DNA from: DAOVRL01 sp964459805
GTDB taxonomy: Bacteria; Planctomycetota; Phycisphaerae; Sedimentisphaerales; Anaerobacaceae
DNA: 29,366 nt
NCBI GenBank assembly: GCA_964459805.1
Contig: CAYWOD010000012.1
Span: 1-29,366, forward strand
Direction of reading: 5' to 3'
Part shown: piece by piece, positions 15,884-23,556 of the stretch
Layout: every line of letters starts with the position of its first letter
How positions within the stretch are numbered: position 1 is the stretch's first letter
Position numbers and translations under genes: made by a program
Notes under the pieces: model-generated
The model's database searches: none
What the model was told of the DNA's origin: nothing
The model's input: only the letters and a program-made list of their open reading frames with translations

Positions 15884-15997
15884 TCCAATTACTCTCACTT
15901 TCAAATTGCCACCGGCAACAGTCAATCATCGTTTGCCAGACTATACCACCCTCCGCCAAAAACATCAACCCCCAATCTCAACGCCTCGACCCCCAGG

Positions 15998-16023
15998 TCG
16001 TTCCGAGCGCAGTCGAGGAATCT
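15998..16023. repeat. Imperfect palindrome TTCCGAGCGCAGTCGAGGAA
   Basis: A GTCGTTCC-type box is followed by GAGCGCAGTCGAGGAATCT. The ends (TTCC/GGAA) and inner GAGCGC/TCGAGG are partly complementary. Elements like this are widespread dispersed repeats. It sits between the kinase gene and the terminator. Confidence 0.4.
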
Positions 16024-16029
16024 ATTAAC

Positions 16030-16064
16030 AAAAACGGCCCCTTTGCTTCACTCAAAAGGGGCCG
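16030..16064 (-). terminator. Intrinsic terminator of the SSS symporter gene
   Basis: On the minus strand a perfect 10-bp stem (CGGCCCCTTT with AAAGGGGCCG) has a 10-base loop and is followed by five T residues. It starts about 25 bases after the symporter stop at 16090. It should end that transcript before the kinase gene. Confidence 0.9.
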
Positions 16065-16089
16065 CCTGCAGATTGTCATCTTGCCTATC

Positions 16090-18162
16090 TTACCAGAAAA
16101 TAATGTAAAGCGCTATTGTTAATAGCGTCACAAGAATCCCTGCGTATACAGAACCCTTAGACCAGTTCAGCTCGATCTTCGTCTGCTCCGGCAGTGTGAT
16201 TCGTTCCCTCATCGGGTTAATCAATGTCACTAATAGGAGGATGCCCGCAATAGCACCTACCGTAATGCCCATCCGGTTCAAAAACGCCATATCACCCCAG
16301 CCGAAGAACAAAATCCCGTAGATAATCGGGCTCAGGACAAGCCCCAGCACCCCGCAATACCGCGGCGTCCGTCGCACGAACAAACCGAACAAAAAGATCG
16401 TCAGCACGCCCGGCGATACGAACCCCTGGAACTCCTGGATGTATGCAAAGGCCCCCCTGAACCTCGGATTCGCCAGCAGCGGAGCGATCAAACAGCCAAT
16501 CACTACGCCCACCGGCACACAGCACCGCCCGACCCACACCAGAGCCTTCTGTGCCGCCTTCTTGTTGAACCACTCCCGGTAAATATCCATCGTGAATATC
16601 GTTGAAGCCGCGTTCAGCATCGATGCCAGCGAGCTGATCACCGCACCCATCAACGCCGCCAACACAAATCCGCGTAGCCCGTGCGGAGTCAGGTACCGAA
16701 TCAACAGCGGAAACGCCCCGTCATAATCATAGCCGACCAATTCCTGCTCTTTTTCCACGTTGAATTTCTCCCTGGAAAAAATCTTCTGTAAAAGCGAGCG
16801 ATTTTCACCGGCCGACAAGTTCACTGCCTCATTATTCATATCGGTCAAGCTTACTTTTTTCTCTTCTTCTTCCGGCTTACGGTTCTGATTAAACTCTTCC
16901 ATCTCCTCGAGTTTCTTCCGGAATTTCGGATTCTTCTCGGCAAAGTATTTGATGGCTCTTTCCCGAACCTCGGCTAATGTTGCTCCCTCGGGAACCGCTA
17001 CGTCGGCTGCCCGGATGTTGAACAAACATATGTTCTCTGCTAATTCAGGATGTAGGCTGGCAAAGTCGCCGTCAAACGGGAACACCTTGTCGGACGAAGG
17101 TGGATCCAGTTTGGCCTGCTCATATTTGCTCAGAACAGATTTATTGAATCGCGCATCGTTCATTGCGTTCTCCTGCATCTTCGGCGCGTATAATGTGAAC
17201 GCAATAATCCCCGGAATGCACACGATAAAAGGAATAATCAGCTTCAGGAAAGCTGCAAACACCACGCCCCTCTGCCCTTCACGCAAAGAGTGGGCCCCGA
17301 GTGTCCTCTGCATGATATACTGGTTCAGGCCCCAGTAATAGAAGTTCGGAATCCATATCCCCAACAGCAGCGCCGTCCAGGGCAGAAAGTCGCTGGTCCG
17401 CGGTAGTTTCATGTGCATACTGGTCCCTTTGAGCACCGCAAACTTCTCGCCAAATGTCGCACCATCCCCCACGCCCAATGATGTATTCACGGCTGCAACA
17501 TCGATCTCCGCGAAATTCCCCGGTTTATCCAGCGCCATAAACGTCAGCACCATTATCACAGCCCCCCCGACTATCAATGCCGAGCCCTGAATCAAATCCG
17601 CCCAGGCGCACGCCTTCAGGCCTCCCGCTGCAACATATATACCCGCGAGGATACCGACAAACCACGACAGCGTTGTGATATTGATAGGTATCCCCCCCAA
17701 CTCTTTTGCAAACAACGGATTCAACGCCTTGGCCCCAAGATAGATAACCGTAGGGACTGTCACTCCCAAATAGATAATTACCATCAAAAGCGACATCACT
17801 AATCGGGCCGTGTGATTGAAACGGTATTCCAGGTACTCCGGTATCGTAAAAATCCCGCTCTTGAGAAACTTCGGCAAAAAGAAAAACGCCACGACAACCA
17901 AAGTTATCGCAGCACACCACTCGTAGCTCGCCACCGCCAGACCAATCGAGACCTTGGCCGCCTGGCCTGACATCCCGACAAACTGCTCGGCCGAGATGTT
18001 CGCAGCGATTAGCGAAAATCCTATCAACCACCATTTCAGACCACGACCCGCTAAAAAATAATCCTCGCTCGTCTTCTCTTTGCGGCTCTTGAACAGGCCA
18101 ACCGTTATCACCGCAGCGAAGAATACCCCCAATATCCCAATGTCTAAACCACTCAATTCCAT
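16090..18162 (-). CDS. SSS-family sodium:solute symporter with large insert
   Basis: This 690-residue sodium-coupled transporter (SLC5/SGLT-like) was probably made for sugars or related solutes. Family motifs are the N-terminal EDYFLAGRGLKWWLIGFSLIAANISAEQFVGMSG (33-66), AAGGLKACAWADLIQG (178-193), YYWGLNQYIMQRTLGA (275-290) and the helix with LAALMGAVISSLASMLNAASTIFTMDIYREW (about 503-533). A usual member has about 500-600 residues. The extra length is a charged segment of about 150 residues (328-480) between two membrane helices, containing EKNPKFRKKLEEMEEFNQ and KPEEEEKK. In the SGLT topology this loop faces outside the membrane. AAGGAG precedes the ATG, and a terminator follows the gene. 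The substrate is inferred only from the neighbouring kinase. Confidence 0.92.
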   Translation of the reverse strand: MELSGLDIGILGVFFAAVITVGLFKSRKEKTSEDYFLAGRGLKWWLIGFSLIAANISAEQFVGMSGQAAKVSIGLAVASYEWCAAITLVVVAFFFLPKFLKSGIFTIPEYLEYRFNHTARLVMSLLMVIIYLGVTVPTVIYLGAKALNPLFAKELGGIPINITTLSWFVGILAGIYVAAGGLKACAWADLIQGSALIVGGAVIMVLTFMALDKPGNFAEIDVAAVNTSLGVGDGATFGEKFAVLKGTSMHMKLPRTSDFLPWTALLLGIWIPNFYYWGLNQYIMQRTLGAHSLREGQRGVVFAAFLKLIIPFIVCIPGIIAFTLYAPKMQENAMNDARFNKSVLSKYEQAKLDPPSSDKVFPFDGDFASLHPELAENICLFNIRAADVAVPEGATLAEVRERAIKYFAEKNPKFRKKLEEMEEFNQNRKPEEEEKKVSLTDMNNEAVNLSAGENRSLLQKIFSREKFNVEKEQELVGYDYDGAFPLLIRYLTPHGLRGFVLAALMGAVISSLASMLNAASTIFTMDIYREWFNKKAAQKALVWVGRCCVPVGVVIGCLIAPLLANPRFRGAFAYIQEFQGFVSPGVLTIFLFGLFVRRTPRYCGVLGLVLSPIIYGILFFGWGDMAFLNRMGITVGAIAGILLLVTLINPMRERITLPEQTKIELNWSKGSVYAGILVTLLTIALYIIFW

Positions 18163-18180
18163 TTGTGAGCTCCTTAAATA

Positions 18181-18195
18181 GTTGAAAGCTTCAAC
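18181..18195. promoter_or_regulatory. Perfect palindrome upstream of the SSS gene, possible operator
   Basis: GTTGAAAGCTTCAAC has perfect 6-bp arms (GTTGAA/TTCAAC) around AGC. It lies 19-33 bases upstream of the symporter ATG, just before the ribosome site. It could be a regulator site, or chance. No convincing promoter is visible beside it. Confidence 0.25.
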
Positions 18196-18564
18196 AATAT
18201 AGGTCTAACCTCCAATTTTGCAGAACTCATTGAACCTTCCCTGCAAAATCCTTTCCTATTACGTTCGCTATAAGTCAATCCTTTCCCTTAGTCCCGTCAA
18301 ATCCCATTCCATTATATGGGCCGGGCGATTTACCGCAACAAAATACGGCTGGCGTCACGACTTTGAACTAATCTACGCCGAGCACCTCCAGCGTATCGAT
18401 CACTATCGGCACATGCCTATACGCCGGCCCGCTGTTAGTCATCACCGCGACGGTCACCGCCTGGAGCACCTGCATTCGGCGAAGTATCGCCTCAACTTCT
18501 CAGTGTAGGCTATGCTATGCTTCGGCGACCCCTTAAAGCATACCTGCAAAGCGAATCGCGGTTC
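18196..18564. other. Spacer of about 370 bases between osmC and the SSS gene
   Basis: I find no well-supported gene. On the minus strand a short frame at 18368-18475 (35 codons) reads like a protein tail (VMTNSGPAYRHVPIVIDTLE and so on) but lacks a good ribosome site, so it may be the decayed end of a gene. The segment nearest the symporter contains several AGGAAAGG-type purine tracts on the minus strand. Confidence 0.3.
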
Positions 18565-18999
18565 TCAGACCATTTCCTCGACCAACATAGCGTTGTAACC
18601 CACAGCACACTTCAAGGAGTTGGACGCAAGACAGTATTTCTCCGCGAGTTCCGCCAATTCCTGGATCTTCTTCCGAATGTCCGCACGCGAAGCCTTAACG
18701 CGGGCCTGGACGTTCACATTTGTGAAGCGCAAAGCGCCCTTCGTCTTCCGGACAATTCCTTCGGCATCGGCCTCATACGATTCAACTTCAATGCCGGAAT
18801 TCTCAGCGAAATGGTAGAACACCAACATCAAGCAACTGTTAATTGAGGCCACAAACAACTCCTCGGGATTGAGCATCTCTGCGAGTCCACCATATTGAAC
18901 TGGCGGTCCGATCCCTGCTTCTTTTCCACCACTCATCGTCGTAGTAGCGGTTCTCCCCGCCGAGCGGCGTATCACGTTTTTGAACGAAGCCATTCCCAT
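18565..18999 (-). CDS. OsmC/Ohr family thiol peroxidase-like protein
   Basis: This 144-residue protein fits the OsmC family length and pattern. The two redox cysteines are in FVASINSCLMLVFYHFA (Cys56) and AELAEKYCLASNSLK (Cys123), in the usual positions within the domain, and the middle strand block is GALRFTNVNVQARVK. OsmC and Ohr proteins reduce organic hydroperoxides with a dithiol. The first cysteine lacks the common following histidine, so a different thiol chemistry is possible. It lies 44 bases downstream of mvhD on the same strand, which suggests it is the last gene of the HdrA operon. Alternative starts at residues 1 and 3 are equivalent. Confidence 0.85.
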   Translation of the reverse strand: MGMASFKNVIRRSAGRTATTTMSGGKEAGIGPPVQYGGLAEMLNPEELFVASINSCLMLVFYHFAENSGIEVESYEADAEGIVRKTKGALRFTNVNVQARVKASRADIRKKIQELAELAEKYCLASNSLKCAVGYNAMLVEEMV

Positions 19000-19043
19000 A
19001 GGGCGCTTTCACACAATGTTCTGCGTTTTGCCGATTGTTTTCA

Positions 19044-19463
19044 CTACGTGGTTCTATAAGGACTTGGCCCTATACCCCTGAGTGTTTCGGTCATTTCCTC
19101 AGCGATCTTTGCGAACTTGGGTCCTTCTGATGCAGATACCCATTCAAGTCTGAAACGCTCTTCTTCAAGACCAAAGTCTTCGAGCAAAAGCCTAATCGCT
19201 TCAGCTCTGCTTTCGGCTATCTTGTTACCGTCCTGGTAGTGACAATCACCGATATGACAGCCACATATAAGAACGCCATCCGCATAGCCGTTCGTTAAGG
19301 CATCCATGACAAAACTCGGGTGCACCATGCCGGTGCACATTACCCGGATTATATGAATATTGGGCGGATATTGGATTCGTGCCGTACCTGCAGAATCCGC
19401 AGATGCATAAGAACACCAGTTACAGCAGAAAGCAATGACTACGGGTTCGTAATCATTTCCCAT
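19044..19463 (-). CDS. mvhD: MvhD/FlpD-type [2Fe-2S] hydrogenase iron-sulfur subunit
   Basis: This 139-residue protein belongs to the MvhD/FlpD family, which passes electrons from a partner dehydrogenase into HdrA. The signature cysteines are all visible: FCCNWCSYASAD near residues 12-24, VMCTGMV near 46, and LICGCHIGDCHYQDGN near 70-85. The start at 19463 is one base after the hdrA stop and has GGAGG six bases upstream, so the genes are tightly linked. A longer frame reaches 19478 inside hdrA and is less likely. No hydrogenase, formate dehydrogenase or HdrB/HdrC gene lies in the window, so the electron donor must be elsewhere. Confidence 0.92.
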   Translation of the reverse strand: MGNDYEPVVIAFCCNWCSYASADSAGTARIQYPPNIHIIRVMCTGMVHPSFVMDALTNGYADGVLICGCHIGDCHYQDGNKIAESRAEAIRLLLEDFGLEEERFRLEWVSASEGPKFAKIAEEMTETLRGIGPSPYRTT

Positions 19464-19464
19464 A

Positions 19465-21990
19465 TCAGACCTCCACAACAGCTTTGATCATTCCCTCAAA
19501 ATACTCGGGTTTGAAATGTCTTACGAAAATACCTTTTTTGGGACATGTTGCCATACAGACTCCGCATCCTCTGCACACCGCCTCATTAACTTCCACTGTC
19601 TTCTTCGTCTCACCGTTGGCCCCAATATATTCTATGAGTGTTAATGCGTTGGAGGGACATGGGTCTATACAGTAAGCACAGCCGTCGCAGTACTCATCAA
19701 CAACAAACGAAATAGCAGGAGATTTAACAAGCTCTTTTTCTGAAATAATCCCGGCTGCACGAGATGCAGCAGCTTCACCGTCGACAATGGCGCTAAGAGC
19801 ACCCATCGCTTCCCTGGCAGAACCGCATCTGAATACTCCTTCGGTATTGAAATCCAGCGGGTTTAATATCCCGAGTGTTCCGACAAAGAAGTTATCCTCA
19901 TCTCTCTGCAGGACCAGGTCCCTTTCAAAGTCTCCATCATCTGCGTCTGTGGTCAATCTCGCCTTTGTCGCCACGACAATGGAGCCGATGTCTATATTCA
20001 CTCCTCCATCTGGTGTCGCTATTTCTGCTTTGAAGTTACCTACAAAACCTTCTGCACGTCTAACATAGGAACCTGTATAGGTTTTTACTTTTTCATTCCG
20101 GGACAACTCATTAATAAGATCCTTTACAAGCGGCGCATCGTTCTTCTCAACTCTCTCAAGACTATCCTCTTTTTCAACCAGATAGACATTAAGATTTCCC
20201 TCCGCAAGCTTCAACGCGCAGGAAATGCCGCCCGGTTCACCCCCAATCACAAGGCACGCGGGGGTTACAGGCACGTGAATATCATCCAGGGATTCGAGCA
20301 AGGTGGCCCGTTTTACTCCGATTCTCATCAGTGTTTTAGCCTTCTCCGTAGCTTTCTTCTTGTCCTTTGAATGTACCCATGTGCAATGGTTACGGACGTT
20401 TACAATTTCCATGAGGTAACGGTTTAGGCCCCCCATTTCTGCATGAAGAGCAAAAAGGTCCTCGTGTGTTTTTGGAGAACAAGCGCCCATCACCAACCGG
20501 TTAAACTCTTTTCTTTGCAGCACTTCCCTGATCTTCACTCCGTCACACCCGAAAGGAGTGATTTCAACATGCTTCACATAGGGCAATGTTCGTGTATACT
20601 CTGCAAGTTCTTCCATATCCAGAAGTCCCGCGATATTTGTACCGCATTGGCATATCACAACGAGCACTACTGGCTCATCTTGATCTTGTACAGGGAATAT
20701 ATCCTTTTGGGGTGGTGCGACCATTTCGTTGCCTCTTTCAGATGCAAGGAACGAAGCGGCATGAGAAGCAGCAGAGCACGCCTGAATAATTGCGTCATCT
20801 ATCCCCCCCGGCGCCAACGCGCTGCCACAAACGAAAATACCTTCCCTTGAGGTGCACACCGGATGAGGATTGCCCGAATTTTCCTTGAAAAATCCCGATT
20901 CATCATGTTTAAGCCCTATCCTTTTCGCAAGCCTGCTTGCACTTTCAGGAGGACTAAGAGGCGCGATTACGACAAACATCTCTGCTGTAATCTTTTCATC
21001 ATCGAAGGATATCTCGATATTCCCGTTTGCCTGCTTAACGGAGGTAATGCTGTCTGTTTGAACAAAGTTGATGTTGGATTCTTTGGCTTTTGCGTAGAAA
21101 TCCTTGTATGCTTCTCTTTGAAGGGCGTCATCCCCACAAAGAACATTGGCGATGGCATCCGGCCTTCTCTCAATAGTCCCTAATGATTGGGCAACTGCCG
21201 TCATAAAACCAACGGGAGAATAATCATCAAGAACATACCAGCAAACAGATTTTGGTTCCCGCCCATCATCACGCTTCACAACACCATTCGTAGGTCCCAG
21301 ACCGGAAAGCAAACGCTCATATTCGAGACCTGTCAGTACGTTGGGCAATTTAGAACAGCCAAACTTTTCCAGATGCTCAGGTTTTGCCTCTTCTATTCCT
21401 GTTGCGAGTATGACGGCGCCGACGTTGAATTCCACCGTTTGTGACTTCTGGTCAAATAGAATTGCCTCTGGCTTGCATGCCTCAACACACGGCGGGATTT
21501 CTTTTTCTCCACATTGTCCGTCGGTGAGATAGGTACATTTCTCAGGGTTTATCAACGCCTTCCTTGGTGGAAACGGTGAATAAAAAGAGATAGCTTTGGA
21601 AGTCCTCCTGCCAAAGTCAAATTCCTTCGGAATTCCCGCGACCGGGCAAACAGGAAAACAGTCTGTGCATGCTGTACATTTTCCAGGATCGACATACCTC
21701 GGTTTTTTGGTGACTTTGACTTTGAAATCTCCCGGGTCTCCCTCTATGCTCTCTACTTCTGCAAATGAGACTATTGTCACATTTGGATTGCTGGTCAGTT
21801 CAAGCATCTTCGGAAGTATTGTACAAGTAGAGCACTCATTAGAGGGAAACATCTTGTCAATCTGAGCCATTTTGCCGCCGATTGTAGGCTTCTCTTCAAC
21901 GAGAATAACCTTAAACCCTTGGCTGACGAGTTCAGAACTGGCACGCATCCCCGCCGGACCGGCTCCAACAACAACTACAGAACCCTTCAT
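19465..21990 (-). CDS. hdrA: HdrA-like iron-sulfur flavoprotein, double-module (QmoA/QmoB-like)
   Basis: This is an 841-residue FAD/[4Fe-4S] protein. The N-terminal flavin module starts VVVVGAGPAGM (6-15), has CSTCTILPKM (53-62), and carries two cluster motifs (C105-x2-C-x2-C-x3-C115, and C152..C160..C168..C172). A second HdrA-type module begins at VICQCGTNIAGLLD (446-458), has GACSPKTHEDLF and NHCTWVHSKDK, and then a weak dinucleotide site VIGGEPGG (581-588). The C-terminal ferredoxin domain has two classic CxxCxxCxxxCP motifs (768-778, 806-816). The usual HdrA has one module, so this looks like a fusion in the order typical of QmoA followed by QmoB. AAGGAG lies ten bases before ATG. It likely bifurcates or relays electrons with MvhD, but its partner substrate is unknown. 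Confidence 0.92.
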   Translation of the reverse strand: MKGSVVVVGAGPAGMRASSELVSQGFKVILVEEKPTIGGKMAQIDKMFPSNECSTCTILPKMLELTSNPNVTIVSFAEVESIEGDPGDFKVKVTKKPRYVDPGKCTACTDCFPVCPVAGIPKEFDFGRRTSKAISFYSPFPPRKALINPEKCTYLTDGQCGEKEIPPCVEACKPEAILFDQKSQTVEFNVGAVILATGIEEAKPEHLEKFGCSKLPNVLTGLEYERLLSGLGPTNGVVKRDDGREPKSVCWYVLDDYSPVGFMTAVAQSLGTIERRPDAIANVLCGDDALQREAYKDFYAKAKESNINFVQTDSITSVKQANGNIEISFDDEKITAEMFVVIAPLSPPESASRLAKRIGLKHDESGFFKENSGNPHPVCTSREGIFVCGSALAPGGIDDAIIQACSAASHAASFLASERGNEMVAPPQKDIFPVQDQDEPVVLVVICQCGTNIAGLLDMEELAEYTRTLPYVKHVEITPFGCDGVKIREVLQRKEFNRLVMGACSPKTHEDLFALHAEMGGLNRYLMEIVNVRNHCTWVHSKDKKKATEKAKTLMRIGVKRATLLESLDDIHVPVTPACLVIGGEPGGISCALKLAEGNLNVYLVEKEDSLERVEKNDAPLVKDLINELSRNEKVKTYTGSYVRRAEGFVGNFKAEIATPDGGVNIDIGSIVVATKARLTTDADDGDFERDLVLQRDEDNFFVGTLGILNPLDFNTEGVFRCGSAREAMGALSAIVDGEAAASRAAGIISEKELVKSPAISFVVDEYCDGCAYCIDPCPSNALTLIEYIGANGETKKTVEVNEAVCRGCGVCMATCPKKGIFVRHFKPEYFEGMIKAVVEV

Positions 21991-22232
21991 AGGATTTGAA
22001 CTCCTTCTTCTGTGACTATTTTAGTGACCAGCTTACGTGCATAAGCCGGGCACTTCCCATTCTCTTCGATACAATCTATTTCAAAACCGTCTTTTTCATC
22101 GCCGGCCGTTTTCTCACGAGTTTCTTCTTTAGTCGAATAATAACCTTGGCCCCACATAGATTCCTTTCCGCCTATTTTCGCGGCCGGATTTCGTATGATT
22201 TCGCCTCGGAGATTACTGACCATAAACCTCAT
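21987..22232 (-). CDS. Small protein coupled to hdrA, unknown
   Basis: I do not recognise this 81-residue protein. It is charged and soluble, with MRFMVSNLRGEIIRNPAAK at the start, a glycine/tyrosine patch (MWGQGYYSTKEE) and a C-terminal CIEENGKCPAYARKLVTKIV with two cysteines spaced by six residues. Its TGA overlaps the hdrA ATG (ATGA), and the hdrA ribosome site lies within its last codons, so translation is probably coupled. The start is uncertain: ATG at 22232 is used here, but ATG at 22223 has GAGG close upstream and a TTG lies at 22244. Position suggests a redox-operon accessory protein. Confidence 0.6.
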   Translation of the reverse strand: MRFMVSNLRGEIIRNPAAKIGGKESMWGQGYYSTKEETREKTAGDEKDGFEIDCIEENGKCPAYARKLVTKIVTEEGVQIL

Positions 22233-22333
22233 CGCTTTGCCCAAGCTTACTTCTTACGTTATCCTGTTCGTATGCTTAAATCAACTACTCGCAGTTGTCA
22301 AGACCAAAAAGCACGCGATTACCGGTTCTGCCC

Positions 22334-23191
22334 TCAGGTGTGCCTAAACGCCTCCGGCAGCGCCTCGGCAATATCCGTGGCTATCATCCCCACCTGTCCT
22401 ATTCTCTCCGCTGCAATGTCACCGGCCAGTCCGTGAATATAGACGCCCAGAACCGCCGCGTCGAACTCACTCAGCCCCTGGCCCAGCAGCGCGGCCACCA
22501 CTCCCGTCAGCACATCCCCCGACCCCGCAGTCGCCATCCCGGGATTGCCCGTCTTATTGATATACACCTTTTCGCCGTCCGTAACGACTGTCCCTGCCCC
22601 TTTAAGAGCAACAACCGTCTTGGTCTCCTTCGCCAATTGCACTGCCTGCTCCTGCCGTTGCTCCGGCACCGCTTCTCTAAAAAGCCCCGACCACAATCTC
22701 TTCATCTCGCCCGGATGCGGCGTCAATATCAGTCTTGCCTTTAGCTTGTCCGGCCAGTCTCCCAGCCCCGCTAAATTATTCAAACCGTCCGCATCAATCA
22801 CCAACCGCAGCCCCTCCTGCTCTAAAATCCTCTCCAACACCGCCCGAAGCTCTCCGCTCGTCCCCACCCCCGGCCCGAACGCCATCGCATCGTTTTCTTC
22901 AACCGCATCCAGAATCGCACTTGTCGCCTTGGCCGATATCCGCCCCGCATCGTCCTCGCCTAAAGCGATTGTGGTAAAAGATGGCTCTATCGAAGCAACT
23001 ATCGGCAGAACGCTCTTCGGCACCGCCACCCGCACAAGCCCCGCACCGCCCCGCAGAGCGCTCCGCCCCGCAAGCGCCGCCGCGCCGCTCATCCCCAGAC
23101 TGCCGGCAACAATACAAACCCGCCCAAAATCCCCCTTATGTGCCCCAACCGCCCGCACACCCAGCTTCGGTATCGTTTCTATCAACTGCAT
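22334..23191 (-). CDS. nnrD: ADP/ATP-dependent NAD(P)H-hydrate dehydratase
   Basis: This enzyme repairs hydrated NAD(P)H by dehydration. The 285-residue protein is the carbohydrate-kinase-like (ribokinase-fold) domain alone, without the N-terminal epimerase domain found in fused bacterial versions. Motifs are HKGDFGRVCIVAGSLGMSGAA (18-37), FGPGVG (about 104), VIDADGLNNLAG (about 130), LTPHPGEMKRL (about 155) and the nucleotide and substrate site NKTGNPGMATAGSGDVLTG (about 213-231). Its start has GAGG four bases before ATG, and a sigma70-like promoter lies directly upstream, giving a very short leader. It diverges from hicBA. The epimerase NnrE is not in the window. Confidence 0.94.
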   Translation of the reverse strand: MQLIETIPKLGVRAVGAHKGDFGRVCIVAGSLGMSGAAALAGRSALRGGAGLVRVAVPKSVLPIVASIEPSFTTIALGEDDAGRISAKATSAILDAVEENDAMAFGPGVGTSGELRAVLERILEQEGLRLVIDADGLNNLAGLGDWPDKLKARLILTPHPGEMKRLWSGLFREAVPEQRQEQAVQLAKETKTVVALKGAGTVVTDGEKVYINKTGNPGMATAGSGDVLTGVVAALLGQGLSEFDAAVLGVYIHGLAGDIAAERIGQVGMIATDIAEALPEAFRHT

Positions 23192-23211
23192 ATAACCTCG
23201 TTTCGAGCAAT

Positions 23212-23240
23212 ATATTACAAATAATGCTCGCTATGGTCAA
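23212..23240 (-). promoter_or_regulatory. Sigma70-like promoter of nnrD
   Basis: On the minus strand TTGACC (23235-23240) is followed by 17 bases and TAATAT (23212-23217). The -35 box is 5/6 and the -10 box 4/6 of consensus. Transcription would start near 23205, about 14 bases before the nnrD ATG. Its -35 box is eight bases from the hicBA -35 box on the other strand. Confidence 0.6.
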
Positions 23241-23248
23241 TAAAAGAT

Positions 23249-23276
23249 TTGACAAGCAGACAGAAAGGTTTATAAT
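23249..23276 (+). promoter_or_regulatory. Consensus sigma70 promoter of hicBA
   Basis: TTGACA (23249-23254), a 16-base spacer and TATAAT (23271-23276) form a perfect-consensus promoter. Transcription would start near 23283, about 67 bases before hicB. Confidence 0.85.
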
Positions 23277-23349
23277 AAGAAAATAAAGTGAAGAATTTGT
23301 CTCGGGTCAGAGGTAGGAGAATCCGCCACTTTTGTAGAGATTAAAACTT

Positions 23350-23556
23350 ATGAGTGAAATCATATTTATAGTTGAAAATTCCGATGAGGGTGGTTACACC
23401 GCTAAATCTCTCGGTTACTCTATTTATACCGAAGGTGAAACATTAGACGAGTTAAAAGAAAATGTCAAAGATGCGATAAAATGCCACTTTGACGTAAAGG
23501 AAATTCCCCATATTGTACGCTTACACATAGTAAAAGATGAAGTAATAGCAATATGA
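23350..23556 (+). CDS. hicB: HicB-family antitoxin
   Basis: This 68-residue HicB-like antitoxin has the partial RNase H-like fold. It opens with EIIFIVENSDEGGYTAKSLGYSIYTEGETLDELKENVKDAI, the family signature, and then a short C-terminal strand (PHIVRLHIVKDEVIA). Many HicB proteins carry an extra DNA-binding domain (helix-turn-helix or ribbon-helix-helix) at the C-terminus. This one is short and lacks it, so self-regulation might need another factor. The order hicB then hicA is the reverse of the best-known hicAB order. Its last four bases overlap hicA (ATGA). A consensus promoter lies upstream. Confidence 0.85.
   Translation: MSEIIFIVENSDEGGYTAKSLGYSIYTEGETLDELKENVKDAIKCHFDVKEIPHIVRLHIVKDEVIAI

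Noticed and set aside
18218..18846. Plus-strand frames in and opposite osmC
   Set aside because: They have no ribosome sites and no recognisable protein pattern, and the second is antisense to osmC.
22545..23195. 216-codon plus-strand frame
   Set aside because: Antisense shadow of nnrD, rich in Ser, Pro and Ala as expected from a GC-rich complement.
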